NCBI RefSeq assembly: GCF_000342045.1
Contig: NZ_AONQ01000019.1
Location: forward strand, 1-64,000
From: Paramagnetospirillum caucaseum
Lineage (GTDB): Bacteria > Pseudomonadota > Alphaproteobacteria > Rhodospirillales > Magnetospirillaceae
Reading direction: 5' to 3'
Length of the DNA stretch: 64,000 nucleotides
Below, piece after piece: positions 8,558 to 17,220 of this stretch. Every line of letters starts with the position of its first letter. Position 1 is the first letter of the stretch. Position numbers and translations under genes: made by a program. The notes beneath the pieces are model-generated. The model had not been told where the DNA came from. It did no database searches and saw nothing but the letters and a program-made list of their open reading frames with translations.

Positions 8558-10120
8558 ATGTCTGACGTCACCCTTACTTCGGCCGTCCGCAGCAACCTGC
8601 TGGCGCTGCAATCCACCCAGGGCCTCGTGAATCGTACCCAGGGCCGTCTGTCGACCGGTTTGAAGGTCGGCAGCGCCATCGACGATCCGGTGGCCTACTT
8701 CCAGTCCAAGGCCCTGTCCGATCGCGCCAGCGACTTCCAGGGCAAGAAGGACAACATCGATCAGGGCGTTTCCTCCCTGTCCACCGCTCTGCAGGGCATT
8801 TCCGGCGTTTCGACGCTGGTCAAGCAGCTCAAGGGTCTTGCGCTGAACGCGCAGTCCGCGTCGAGCGCCCAGATCGGCAGCCTGGTGCAGCAGTTCAACG
8901 CCCTGCGCAGCCAGCTGGACAACTTGGCGCTGGATACCCAGTACCAGGGCCAGAACCTGGTCGCCGGTGCCGGCCAGACCCTGACCGTCAGCTTCTCCAA
9001 CCTGACCGGCTCCACCCTCGAGGTGACCTCGGTCGACGTGCGCGTCGGCGCCACCGGCCTGAATATCTCCAAGGCGGTGACCTCCAACGGCGGCTTCCAG
9101 CTGAACTTCCAGGACGCCAGCTCGGTGTCGCTGGGCGAAGGCGTCGTGCGGACCACCTATGCCGGTACCGCCGTCGCGCTGACCTCGGGTCTCTACACCT
9201 TCTCGTACGGCTCGGCCGTCATGTCGTTCACCGTCTACTCGGCCGGTTCGCTGACCGAGCAGGGCACCGACTTCCAGGCCTTCACCACCACCACCGCGGT
9301 GGCCAACGGTGATTCCTTCGCTTTCCGCGTCAGCACCGAAGCCAACGGCGACACCTTCGACATCACCGCCGGCAGCGTGCAGAACGGCAACCGTCTGGCC
9401 ATCGAGTACAGCGGTTCCGCCAGCGGCGGCATCAGCGCCGCGGCCATCGCCATCGGCAGCACCATCACGGTCGGCTTCAACGGCCTGACCGGCAGCGGTC
9501 TGGCCTCGGGCAACTACACCTTCAGCTATGCCGGCGAAACCCTGAGCTTCACCGTGGGTTCGGCCGGCAACACCGGCACCACCTTCACCACCACCGACAC
9601 CTTCACCAATGGTGTGTCGAGCGCGCTCAGCCTGACCCTCGGCACGGCCGGCGGTGTCGGTACGGGCTCGCTCCTGGTCGGTAACTCCACCGGCAGCCTG
9701 ACCGCCGCTACCGGCAAGGTGCGCGGCGTGGCCTTCGCGTCCGGCGGCGACCTGACGATCGCCTACGGCGCCCAGGTGTCGTCCCGCCAGACCCTGACCA
9801 ACGTGTCGGGCCAGTACGTGCTGGACTCCAAGCTCACCGGCGTGGTGCAGGGTCTGGTGACCAAGCTGGACGAGAACCTTCAGACTCTGCGCGCTCACGC
9901 TCAGAACCTGGGTACCAACGTCGCCCTGCTGAACACCCGTCTGGACTTCACCAAGAACTACGTCGACCTGCTGCAGTCGGGCTCGGGCAAGCTGACCCTG
10001 GCCGACCTCAACGAGGAAGGCGCCAACCTGCTGGCCCTGCAGACCCGCCAGCAGCTGGGTATCCAGGCGCTGTCCTTCGCCGGTCAGAACGAAAAGTCGA
10101 TCCTGTCCCTGTTCCGTTAA
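8558..10120 (+). CDS. Flagellin
   Basis: A 520-residue filament protein. The conserved N-terminal D0/D1 helices are clear (SAVRSNLLALQSTQGLVNRT, LSTGLKV, DDPVAYFQSKALSDRA), as is the C-terminal coiled-coil half (about 425-520, ending with a typical hydrophobic LSLFR). The middle (about 150-420) is a Thr/Ser/Gly-rich surface domain, a good substrate for O-glycosylation. It contains two copies of a YTFSY...LSFTV...SAG...FTTT module at about residues 208-248 and 315-350. A strong ribosome-binding site precedes the ATG and a strong terminator follows the stop, so it is monocistronic. The neighbouring Maf and glycosyltransferase genes and the pse cluster at 26.7-32.2 kb support a glycosylated filament. 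Several flagellin genes may exist elsewhere. Confidence 0.95.
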   Translation: MSDVTLTSAVRSNLLALQSTQGLVNRTQGRLSTGLKVGSAIDDPVAYFQSKALSDRASDFQGKKDNIDQGVSSLSTALQGISGVSTLVKQLKGLALNAQSASSAQIGSLVQQFNALRSQLDNLALDTQYQGQNLVAGAGQTLTVSFSNLTGSTLEVTSVDVRVGATGLNISKAVTSNGGFQLNFQDASSVSLGEGVVRTTYAGTAVALTSGLYTFSYGSAVMSFTVYSAGSLTEQGTDFQAFTTTTAVANGDSFAFRVSTEANGDTFDITAGSVQNGNRLAIEYSGSASGGISAAAIAIGSTITVGFNGLTGSGLASGNYTFSYAGETLSFTVGSAGNTGTTFTTTDTFTNGVSSALSLTLGTAGGVGTGSLLVGNSTGSLTAATGKVRGVAFASGGDLTIAYGAQVSSRQTLTNVSGQYVLDSKLTGVVQGLVTKLDENLQTLRAHAQNLGTNVALLNTRLDFTKNYVDLLQSGSGKLTLADLNEEGANLLALQTRQQLGIQALSFAGQNEKSILSLFR

Positions 10121-10144
10121 GTCGGAATGGCGCAGATTTAGGGG

Positions 10145-10177
10145 AAAGAGGTGGCTCTGCCACCTCTTTTCTTTTTT
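10145..10177 (+). terminator. Rho-independent terminator of flagellin
   Basis: An 11-bp perfect stem, AAAGAGGTGGC (10145-10155) with GCCACCTCTTT (10159-10169), a 3-base loop and a T-rich tail, 25 bp after the flagellin stop. Confidence 0.93.
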
Positions 10178-10234
10178 CCGGGCCGCGTTCCAGGGGCCGG
10201 CACGCCGCAGAGCCATTGGAGGGACCGCGTCGAG

Positions 10235-12238
10235 ATGAGTACGGAGAACGGGTTGGATACCGAGCGGGTTTCCCGGAATCTAAAGGCCTTTCAGACCTGG
10301 GTTCCGCATCTGGCCGCCCAACTCGCCAGCCATGTTCCCCAAAGCAGCCTGGTGCGCAACGCCGACGGCGATTGGGACGTGGAATTCCGCGGCGAGTTCC
10401 TCTATGGCCCGGGCGGGCGCAGCCGTTCGGAAAAGGCCGCCGAGGCCCTGGCCCTGGCCCCCGAATCCCGCGTCAACATGGCTCCCTTGTCCAGCTACAA
10501 CGTGGACTTGATCACCAACCGCTTCCTCAGCCGCATTCTCCGGCGGGGAACCGATGCCGGCCTGGCGTTCCTGCGCTATCCTTCCGGACCCCAGGGTTTC
10601 CATGTGGTCAGCTTCGGCCTCGGCCTCGGCTACCACATCCCGGTGCTGATGGAGCAGGTCGATCCCATCTCGGTGTGCATCGTCGAACCCAATCTGGATT
10701 TCCTGGTCCATTCCCTGGCGGTGATGGATTGGGTGGGCATCCTGGAAATGGCGGCCAAGGGGCGGCATCACGTGACCATCGAGGTCTCGGAGCAGCCGTC
10801 CGAGATCGCCCGGCGGGTCCGGGCCCATCTGCGCTATTCCTGCCCGATCATGGTGGACTGGACCCGCTTCCAGCAGGCCTATCCCAGCGCCATCCTGACG
10901 GCGGCCATCACCGAATTCTACCGCGACGCCCAGCTGATCGGCATCGGCCTCGGCTTCTTCCACGACGAGATGGAGATGGTGCGGGCCTCCTACATGAACC
11001 TGCGCAATGCCGATTATCGGATCTTCAGGCAGAGCCCGTATCCCATGCCGACGCCGGTCTTCATCGTCGGTTCCGGCCCGTCCCTGGATGACGACATCGA
11101 GGTGATCAAGGCCTACAAGGACCGCGCGGTGATCATTTCGTGCGGCACCGCCGCCCGGGTCCTGATGGCCAATGGCATCCAGCCCGACTTCCAGATGCTG
11201 CTGGAGAACGGAGCCGCCCCCTATCGGGCGCTCAAGGCGGTGGCCGACGAGTTTGGCTATGCCGACACGGTGCTGATCGCGTCCAACACGGTCGATCCCC
11301 GCGTCAAGGAGATGTTCCGGACTCCCGTCTTCTATTTCCGCAATTCGCTCAGTTCGTACACCATGTTCAGCCCCGGCGACCAGCATACCCTGGACGAGTC
11401 GGGGCCGACCGTCACCAATACCGGCGTTGCCGCCGCCCTGGCCATGGGGTTCCGCGAGCTATACCTGTTCGGCGTCGATCTCGGCACCCGGACCCAGGGA
11501 CGCCACCATTCGAAGCACTCGCTCTACCGCCACGACGACGACCAGAAGGACGGCGTGGACGGGGCGATGAATTTCGATACCGTGTTCGATCAGGTGGAGG
11601 TCGCCAATTTCGGCGGGGTGGCCCATACCGAGGCCATCATGCTGTGGACCCGCGACGCGCTCGGCCGCGCCATCGGCCGCTATCGGCCCGCCGCCGAGGT
11701 GTTCAACTGCAGCGACGGATTGCTGATCGAGAACACGCGCCCCATGAGTTCTTCGTCCATCCGGCTGAAATCCACGCCGGAAACCAAGGCGCGCGACCTG
11801 GCCCGGGCCTGGGAGCGTTCGCTCCTGCCCGCCGCCGAGGGCCATTTCGACGAGCGTTGGCAGCGGGAGAACTGGCCCGAGACCATCAAGGCGCTGCTGG
11901 ACAAGGTCCAGGTCGTGCTGGACGGCAGCGGCCGCGACCTCAACAAGCTGATGCTGGACCTGTGCAATACGCTGATCACCGAGAACGAGGGGCCGCCGAC
12001 CGTCGCCCAGTACTTTGTCCGCGGCACCTTGCTGATGTCGGCCATGTGCCTGGCCTATTACGTGCGTCGGGTGCAGCCGCCGGAGCGCACGGACGAATTC
12101 TGGACCATCGTGGAGGAGGAGTTCATGGACATCCTCCGGGTGCTGGCGATCCAGGCCGACTGGTTCTTCGAGAACATCGAGGTCTTCGAATCCGACGAGG
12201 AGCTGTTCGAGAAGGTGACGGAGTGGTGCTATGACTGA
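10235..12238 (+). CDS. Motility accessory factor (Maf), DUF115 flagellin glycosyltransferase
   Basis: A 667-residue Maf-family protein. The central DUF115 domain begins around residue 270 with the nucleotide-binding FIVGSGPSLDDD and continues through ISCGTAARVLMANGIQPDF, FFRNSLSS-like and LYLFGVDLGTR motifs. Maf proteins transfer CMP-activated nonulosonic acids (pseudaminic or legionaminic acid) to serine/threonine of flagellin in the cytoplasm before export. The adjacent flagellin gene and the pseudaminic-acid pathway in this window fit that role. ATG 10235 has a GGAGGG ribosome-binding site; a longer frame back to 10151 overlaps the flagellin terminator and is not credible. The next gene overlaps by 8 bases. 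Nonulosonate specificity is inferred from the gene neighbourhood. Confidence 0.9.
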   Translation: MSTENGLDTERVSRNLKAFQTWVPHLAAQLASHVPQSSLVRNADGDWDVEFRGEFLYGPGGRSRSEKAAEALALAPESRVNMAPLSSYNVDLITNRFLSRILRRGTDAGLAFLRYPSGPQGFHVVSFGLGLGYHIPVLMEQVDPISVCIVEPNLDFLVHSLAVMDWVGILEMAAKGRHHVTIEVSEQPSEIARRVRAHLRYSCPIMVDWTRFQQAYPSAILTAAITEFYRDAQLIGIGLGFFHDEMEMVRASYMNLRNADYRIFRQSPYPMPTPVFIVGSGPSLDDDIEVIKAYKDRAVIISCGTAARVLMANGIQPDFQMLLENGAAPYRALKAVADEFGYADTVLIASNTVDPRVKEMFRTPVFYFRNSLSSYTMFSPGDQHTLDESGPTVTNTGVAAALAMGFRELYLFGVDLGTRTQGRHHSKHSLYRHDDDQKDGVDGAMNFDTVFDQVEVANFGGVAHTEAIMLWTRDALGRAIGRYRPAAEVFNCSDGLLIENTRPMSSSSIRLKSTPETKARDLARAWERSLLPAAEGHFDERWQRENWPETIKALLDKVQVVLDGSGRDLNKLMLDLCNTLITENEGPPTVAQYFVRGTLLMSAMCLAYYVRRVQPPERTDEFWTIVEEEFMDILRVLAIQADWFFENIEVFESDEELFEKVTEWCYD

Positions 12239-14144
12239 TGAAATCTCCGCCGACATCCACGCTCTGAGCGGGATGGTCGAAACCGCCTCGTCGAACGAGA
12301 TCATGGAGTATTGCAGCCGGCGCCTGGGGGAGGGGAGCACCAACCCCTACGTCTTTCTCGCCATGGGCATGGTCTCCTACTACAACGACGATCCCGGCCT
12401 GGCGATCCAGCTGATGGAACGCGGGCTGGCTCTCAATCCCGATTGCCGCGAACTGGTGGACGGACTGGCCGGGGTGTGTACCCGGATCGGCCGGCTGACC
12501 GACGGCCTTTACTACGGCAAGCTCGCCGTCTGCCTGAAGCCGCGCCCCGATGCCGCCGCCCTGCTGCCCCACCGCATGGCGTCGTACATGGATGGCATCC
12601 GCAACGTGGGCATCTCCCACCACGCCACCAATGCCGAGGCCGCCCTCCAGCTGGGCATGTTCGAGGAGGCGCTGGCCCAGGCCGAGAAGCACCTGCGCAT
12701 CCATTCCGACGACGTGGACTGCATGATGGTCGCCGCCCGGACCTTGCTGGCCCTGAAGCGTCCTTCCGCCGCCGCGTCCATGCTGCGCGCCGCCCTCCAC
12801 CACAAGCCCGCCGAGCCGTGGCTGCACGTGCTGATGGCCGAGGCCTTGATGGGCGAGGTGCGGCACGCCACCGCCCTGGCCCATCAGAAGCTGGCCTGGG
12901 AACTGGCGGGCGACGACGACAGGCTGCGGAGCCGTCTGGCCGGAACCCTGGCCCTGCAATCCGATGCCGGCCGGCCGGCGGCCACGGCCCTGGCCGACGC
13001 CTATGCCGCCGGGTGCGAGGCGCCGCTGCGGCGGGTGAAGGCCGATGTGGACGCCTCCTCCACCCTGCTCGGCATCATGTGGGACCAGGTCTACGACAGC
13101 CCCCTGGCCCATTGCGTGGCGCCGGTCGTGCGGCAGATTCCCAATACGGTGCTCTACACCCTCAATCCCCGCCACGACCACATCACCGAATCCATGCGCA
13201 CCTCGGTGATGCGGCCGCGCCAAAGCATCAATATCGACGACGCCACCCTGGGCCGCATCGTGGGCGGCGATCAGGTGGCGTGCCTGATCAATCTCTGCGC
13301 CCCGTCCGATCACGCCCGCTTCCCGGTGTTCAAGGGGGAGCGGACGCCCCTGGTCGTCCATTGGGTGACCTCTCCCATGTGCGACCGGCTTCCCGGCGCC
13401 GGGCTGGTCCTGTCCGACGCCGAGACCGCGGACATCGACCGGCGGACCTATGGGCCCGACATGATCGTCGAGGTGAGCGCGCTGCTGGCCTTCGATTATC
13501 CCCAGAGCCTGGGCGCCGAGGACGAGATCCTCGACCTGCCGCGCAACACGCGGGGCTTCGCCATGTTCGGGGTCCACGGCGAGCCGTCGCGCTTCAACGA
13601 CGCCTCCGTCGCGCTGTGGTCGCGGGTGCTGTGGGCGGCGCCGGGATCGCACCTGCTGATCGGCGGCCGCGATGCCTGGGAAGATGAACTGGTCGAGTGG
13701 GCCCTGGGGGCCTTCGCCGAGTATGGTGTGGCCGGCCGGGTGCACTTCCAGGAGCCGGTGACCCTGGCGGCCGGGTCGCCGGGCCGGGCCTTCTGCCATA
13801 TGGTGGACGTGGTTCTCGATACCCTGCCGGTGGCCGGCCTGGCGGAAACCGCCACCGATCTGTGGATGGGGGTGCCGGTGGTTTCCCTGCGGTCCGATTG
13901 CCGGGCGGGGCGGGCCGGAGCGTCGATCCTGCGCGCCGCCGGCCGTCCGGAATGGATCGCCGGCAGCGAGGCGCAGTATGTGGAGATCGCCGCCCGTCTG
14001 GCCGGCGATTCCGGGCTCGGCGCCATCCGGGCCGGGCTGCGGGACCAGGTCCTGGCCTCGGCGCTGGCCAATCCGGGGGTGCTGGGCAAGGAAATCTCCC
14101 TGAAGCTGCAAAGCGTTCTCGCCCACCGTCAAAAGAAGGCCTAG
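12231..14144 (+). CDS. TPR protein with glycosyltransferase-like C-terminal domain (GT41/SPINDLY-like)
   Basis: A 637-residue protein. The first 260 or so residues are helical repeats of TPR type (for example FLAMGMVSYYNDDPGLAIQL and EALAQAEKHLRIHSDDVDC). The C-terminal 300 residues look like a GT-B half: VVHWVTSPMCDRLPGAGLVL, a strand-rich MFGVHGEPSRFND region, HLLIGGRDAWEDEL, VHFQEPV, and VVLDTLPVAGLAETATDLWMG, which resembles the nucleotide-sugar region of O-GlcNAc-transferase-like enzymes (DTLPYNGGTTT...GVPVV). The start overlaps maf, so the two are co-translated; the following gene starts 4 bases after its stop. A second sugar transfer to flagellin or to its glycan is the likely role. 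Donor and acceptor are unknown. Confidence 0.78.
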   Translation: MTDEISADIHALSGMVETASSNEIMEYCSRRLGEGSTNPYVFLAMGMVSYYNDDPGLAIQLMERGLALNPDCRELVDGLAGVCTRIGRLTDGLYYGKLAVCLKPRPDAAALLPHRMASYMDGIRNVGISHHATNAEAALQLGMFEEALAQAEKHLRIHSDDVDCMMVAARTLLALKRPSAAASMLRAALHHKPAEPWLHVLMAEALMGEVRHATALAHQKLAWELAGDDDRLRSRLAGTLALQSDAGRPAATALADAYAAGCEAPLRRVKADVDASSTLLGIMWDQVYDSPLAHCVAPVVRQIPNTVLYTLNPRHDHITESMRTSVMRPRQSINIDDATLGRIVGGDQVACLINLCAPSDHARFPVFKGERTPLVVHWVTSPMCDRLPGAGLVLSDAETADIDRRTYGPDMIVEVSALLAFDYPQSLGAEDEILDLPRNTRGFAMFGVHGEPSRFNDASVALWSRVLWAAPGSHLLIGGRDAWEDELVEWALGAFAEYGVAGRVHFQEPVTLAAGSPGRAFCHMVDVVLDTLPVAGLAETATDLWMGVPVVSLRSDCRAGRAGASILRAAGRPEWIAGSEAQYVEIAARLAGDSGLGAIRAGLRDQVLASALANPGVLGKEISLKLQSVLAHRQKKA

Positions 14145-14148
14145 CCGC

Positions 14149-15171
14149 GTGGGCGGCGATCCCCTCGCCGAGGCCTTCGCCCGCATCCAGGCGGGTGATC
14201 TGGCGGGGGCGGCGGCCGTTTACCGGCAGGCCCTGGAGGCCGGGGCGGACGATCCGCGGCTGCGCATGTCCCTGGGTCAGCTGCTGCTGCTGCAGGGCGA
14301 TTACCGCAGGGGGCTGCCGCTCAACGAGCACCGGCCGCAAAAGCCGATTCCGGGCCCCCGCTGGCGCGGTCAGCCGCTGAAGGGCGAGACCGTGCTGGTG
14401 GTGGGCGAACAGGGATTCGGCGACAATATCCAGTTCGTGCGCTACGCCGAGCCCCTGGCCCGGCGTGGCGCCCGCGTGGTGGTGGGCTGCCAGCCCGGCC
14501 TCGGCCGGCTGTTGTCCACCACGCCCGGCGTGTCGGCGGTCCTGGAATCGGGGCAGGCGATGACGCCCCCCGATTTCATGGTTCCCATGATGTCGCTGCC
14601 CTATCTGTTCGGGACCACGGCGCAGACCATCCCGGCCCGCGTTCCCTATCTCACTCCCCTGCCCGAGGCGGTGGCCGCCTGGCGCGCCCGTCTGGCCCCC
14701 CATGGCGGCCTCAAGGTCGGGCTGGTGTGGGGCGGCAATCCTGATGTTCCCTATGACGGCCGCCGGTCGCCCGGGCTGGCGCCCTGTCTTTCCCTGCTGG
14801 ACGTGCCGGGCGTCACCGTCTTCAGCCTTCAGAAGGGGCCGGCGGCGGCGGCCCTGGCGGGGCGGTCCATGCCGCCCAATTTCATCGATCTGGGGCCGCA
14901 GCTCACCGATTTCGATCAGACGGCGGCGGTCATGCAGGCGCTGGACCTGGTGATTTCCTCCTGCACCGCGCCCGCCCATCTGGCCGGCGCCCTGGGCCGT
15001 CCGGTCTGGGTCGTCCTGGCGGACTTTCCCGATTGGCGCTGGCTTCTGGATCGCGAGGACAGCCCCTGGTACCCCACGGCGCGGCTGTTCCGCGCCCGGC
15101 ACGGCGAAGGCTGGGACCAGGTCGCGGGCCGGGTGCGGGGGGCGCTGACCGCCGCTGCCGGCGGCGGGTGA
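14149..15171 (+). CDS. Short TPR plus glycosyltransferase-9-like protein
   Basis: A 340-residue protein with one or two TPR helices (about 1-55) followed by a GT-B fold of the kind attached to TPRs in many Rhodospirillales. It contains LVVGEQGFGDNIQFVRYAEP, PMMSLPYLFGT, LKVGLVWGGNPD and DLVISSCTAPAHLAGALGRP, then DWRWLLDREDSPWYP. The same set is present in the larger protein at 36.9-39.1 kb, so the two are homologous. In many relatives the phrase is DLVISVDTSTAHLAGA; here it is SSCTAPAHLAGA. The start is GTG 14149, right after the previous stop (TAG 14142-14144), so it is translationally coupled. It is the last gene of the flagellin-glycosylation operon and meets the next gene stop-to-stop (TGATCA). 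Confidence 0.78.
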   Translation: MGGDPLAEAFARIQAGDLAGAAAVYRQALEAGADDPRLRMSLGQLLLLQGDYRRGLPLNEHRPQKPIPGPRWRGQPLKGETVLVVGEQGFGDNIQFVRYAEPLARRGARVVVGCQPGLGRLLSTTPGVSAVLESGQAMTPPDFMVPMMSLPYLFGTTAQTIPARVPYLTPLPEAVAAWRARLAPHGGLKVGLVWGGNPDVPYDGRRSPGLAPCLSLLDVPGVTVFSLQKGPAAAALAGRSMPPNFIDLGPQLTDFDQTAAVMQALDLVISSCTAPAHLAGALGRPVWVVLADFPDWRWLLDREDSPWYPTARLFRARHGEGWDQVAGRVRGALTAAAGGG

Positions 15172-15549
15172 TCAGCCCTTGCCGGGGACCGGCGGGGCGT
15201 TCTTCTGGCCTTCCAGCAGGCCTTCGGCCAATTGCATGTTGATGTTGATCAGGGTGTTCAGGGCCGAATCGCCGATGGTGGCGCCGTTGGTGAAGGTGGT
15301 GTGGGCCACGTACTCGCTCAGCCGGATCAGGTTGGCCTTCAGGTTCGGCGGCAGGGGGCTTCCCGGCGAACGGGCCAGCGAGCGGATGGCCACCCAGACC
15401 TCGAGATTGTGGTTGAGGGCGGCCACCAGTTCCGCCGCCCGGTTGTCGCCGCTGCGGGCCCGGTCCAGGGCAATGGCCGCCTCCGCCAGGCTGAGCGCTT
15501 CCTGCTCGGGCAGGGGAAGGGAGGAGAGGTCACCGATTTCTTCGGTCAT
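15172..15549 (-). CDS. FlaF-like flagellar regulator paralogue
   Basis: A 125-residue protein with the FlaF pattern: an acidic start (MTEEIGDLSSLPLPEQEALS), then AALNHNLEVWVAIRSLA, PPNLKANLIRLSEYVAHTT and LININMQLAEGLLEG. It resembles the FlaF at 16641-17129 (LRLNWKLWTIFQADL, LVNINRNIASGL). FlaF, with FlbT, links flagellin synthesis to assembly in alphaproteobacteria; FlaF promotes flagellin production or translation. ATG 15549 has GGAG upstream; a longer frame (to 15654) is not supported. It is antisense to the glycosylation operon and divergent from the coiled-coil gene, whose candidate sigma-28 promoter is in the 196-bp gap. Function by homology only. Confidence 0.72.
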   Translation of the reverse strand: MTEEIGDLSSLPLPEQEALSLAEAAIALDRARSGDNRAAELVAALNHNLEVWVAIRSLARSPGSPLPPNLKANLIRLSEYVAHTTFTNGATIGDSALNTLININMQLAEGLLEGQKNAPPVPGKG

Positions 15550-15682
15550 GGGGGACTCCGGGATTTGCGGCATGCCGGCGGATGGCATTGATTTAGCCCG
15601 ACATTCTTTGCCGGTTCCGGTTAGAAAACCGTTAACCCCACCGGGGTGGGCCACTCCCTCCGGGGGCGATTTATGGATTTCT

Positions 15683-15709
15683 TAACGGAAGGGTGCTAGG
15701 CTCCGATAC
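15683..15709 (+). promoter_or_regulatory. Sigma-28 (FliA) type promoter
   Basis: TAAC (15683-15686), then exactly 15 bp, then TCCGATAC (15702-15709), against the flagellar consensus TAAA-N15-GCCGATAA. It lies 36 bp before the GTG of the coiled-coil gene, a fitting leader length. Confidence 0.65.
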
Positions 15710-15745
15710 GGGTGACGAGCTTGCCCGAACGCGTCGGAGGTTATT

Positions 15746-16600
15746 GTGACCGATACCGTGCTCAGCGCCTATACGGGCGACCTTACCCAGATGCTCAGCA
15801 CCCTGTCCGGCATGTCGGCGCGTCCGGCCTTCAATCTGACGTTCGCCAACCTCCAGAATTCCTATGCCAATCAGTACAATGACAAGATGCAGGTTCTGCA
15901 GCGCCAGGCGCTGGACCGCTATGATACCTCGCTCGACGCTGAACTCATAAAGTTGAAGGAACAGCTGCCGAAGCTCGAGGAATACCAGAATCTGGTGGCC
16001 GACAGCGTCTCCCTGGTGTCCGAGCGTCTCGACCAGATCGGCGACCTGGACATTCAGAACGCGTCGTTGCAGCTTCACGCCTCGGTGGGCGACCCGCTGG
16101 ACACCACCGAGTTCGATTCCGGTGTCGACAACCTGAACGACGCCTTGAGCCGCCTGCCCATCCTCGACGGGACGGAATTCTCGTTCTACGGCGACGAAGG
16201 GGTGGGCCAGATCCGGCTGAACGGCATCGGCATCGACCACTTCACCGTCGATGACGACCAGGCCGATCCGCCCACCGGATCAAGCTATGAATTGTCCGCC
16301 GGCCTCAGCCGGGTCAACCTCCTGGTGTCGCAGCTTTACAACCGCCTGGACATGGTGGCTGGCGAGGTGGACCGGGTGAAGGACCGGATTTCGGAAATCC
16401 AGGACCACCAGCAGGCCCAGGTCGCCGACATCAAGAAGGACGTGGCCAGGAAGGCGCAGGAGATGAAGCTCCAGATCGCCTCGCAGCTCCAGGCCCTGTC
16501 CGTCAGCTTCGAGGCGCAGCAGGCGTCCAACGAACAGATCGTCAAGGCGCAGACCAACGACACCTATCAGCCGGGGTCCGTGGTCAATTTGTTTTCATGA
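15746..16600 (+). CDS. Uncharacterised coiled-coil protein, probable late flagellar gene
   Basis: A 284-residue soluble protein that I do not recognise. It has no signal peptide or membrane segment. Residues about 45-100 (DKMQVLQRQALDRYDTSLDA, then LIKLKEQLPKLEEYQNLV) and 195-270 (RLDMVAGEVDRVKDRISEIQ, then KDVARKAQEMKLQIASQLQ) are heptad-like helices flanking a small globular middle. The C-terminus is NDTYQPGSVVNLFS. Start is GTG 15746 with GGAGGT 8 bases upstream. It lies between two FlaF-like genes and behind a sigma-28-type promoter, so a late filament-related role (a cap-like or hook-filament protein, an export chaperone, or a flagellin-binding regulator) is plausible. The helix-middle-helix layout is reminiscent of flagellin-like or hook-associated proteins, but sequence similarity is not evident to me. 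Confidence 0.8.
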   Translation: MTDTVLSAYTGDLTQMLSTLSGMSARPAFNLTFANLQNSYANQYNDKMQVLQRQALDRYDTSLDAELIKLKEQLPKLEEYQNLVADSVSLVSERLDQIGDLDIQNASLQLHASVGDPLDTTEFDSGVDNLNDALSRLPILDGTEFSFYGDEGVGQIRLNGIGIDHFTVDDDQADPPTGSSYELSAGLSRVNLLVSQLYNRLDMVAGEVDRVKDRISEIQDHQQAQVADIKKDVARKAQEMKLQIASQLQALSVSFEAQQASNEQIVKAQTNDTYQPGSVVNLFS

Positions 16601-16640
16601 GTCGATGGGCTTACCTTCCTGAGACGTAATGGGAGTGGTT

Positions 16641-17129
16641 ATGAATCCTTACAGCAATGCAGCCCACGCCGCGAATTTTCCCCAGGAAGGCAATCCTCGG
16701 GAAACGGAGGCCTGGGCGTTGACCGAGGCGGCCCGTCGCATGGCGTCGGCGTCCCGTGGCGAGCCCGAAGGCATGCGCGAGGCGCTGCGGCTCAACTGGA
16801 AGCTCTGGACCATCTTCCAGGCGGACCTGATCGGCAAGGCCGAGGCGGGCGAGACGACCGAGACCGTCGTCAACATGCTGAGCCTTTGCCAGTTCGTGGA
16901 CTTCCACACCGTCGCCGCCCTGACCGAGCCCGATGCCGCCAAGATGGAGGTTCTGGTCAACATCAACCGCAACATCGCCAGCGGCCTGCGCGATTCCCTG
17001 GCCCGCGAGGCGCGGGAAGCCGCCGCCGCCGCCGGTGAGGCCGCTCCCGCCGCCGCTTCCGCCGCGACCGCCGGCGCCTATGCCCCGGCGCCCGGAGCCG
17101 CCCACACGCCGATCAGCGCCACCGCCTGA
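16641..17129 (+). CDS. flaF: Flagellar biosynthesis regulator FlaF
   Basis: A 162-residue FlaF-family protein starting MNPYSNAAHAANFPQ. The conserved middle is TEAWALTEAARRMAS, LRLNWKLWTIFQADL and MEVLVNINRNIASGL. After about residue 120 comes an Ala/Pro-rich, probably disordered tail unusual in length for FlaF (usually about 110-150 residues). FlaF helps couple flagellin translation to hook-basal-body completion together with FlbT. ATG 16641 is chosen because GGGAG lies 5 bases upstream; ATG 16629 lacks a good site. It follows the coiled-coil gene by 40 bases and probably shares its sigma-28-type transcript, which ends at the strong terminator 24 bp downstream. Confidence 0.85.
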   Translation: MNPYSNAAHAANFPQEGNPRETEAWALTEAARRMASASRGEPEGMREALRLNWKLWTIFQADLIGKAEAGETTETVVNMLSLCQFVDFHTVAALTEPDAAKMEVLVNINRNIASGLRDSLAREAREAAAAAGEAAPAAASAATAGAYAPAPGAAHTPISATA

Positions 17130-17152
17130 CCGCGGCGAGGATGCGTCCTTCG

Positions 17153-17191
17153 ATCCCCGGACACGGCCCGATGCCCTGTCCGGGGATTTTT
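17153..17191 (+). terminator. Rho-independent terminator after flaF
   Basis: A perfect 11-bp stem, ATCCCCGGACA (17153-17163) with TGTCCGGGGAT (17177-17187), a 13-base loop and TTTT. It closes the coiled-coil/flaF transcript. Confidence 0.93.
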
Positions 17192-17220
17192 GATTCCGCC
17201 CCGTTCCATTCCGGCCCGTC

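Noticed and set aside
8444-10216. 590-codon open frame opposite flagellin
   Set aside because: Antisense of a canonical flagellin; also spans the terminator at 10145-10177.
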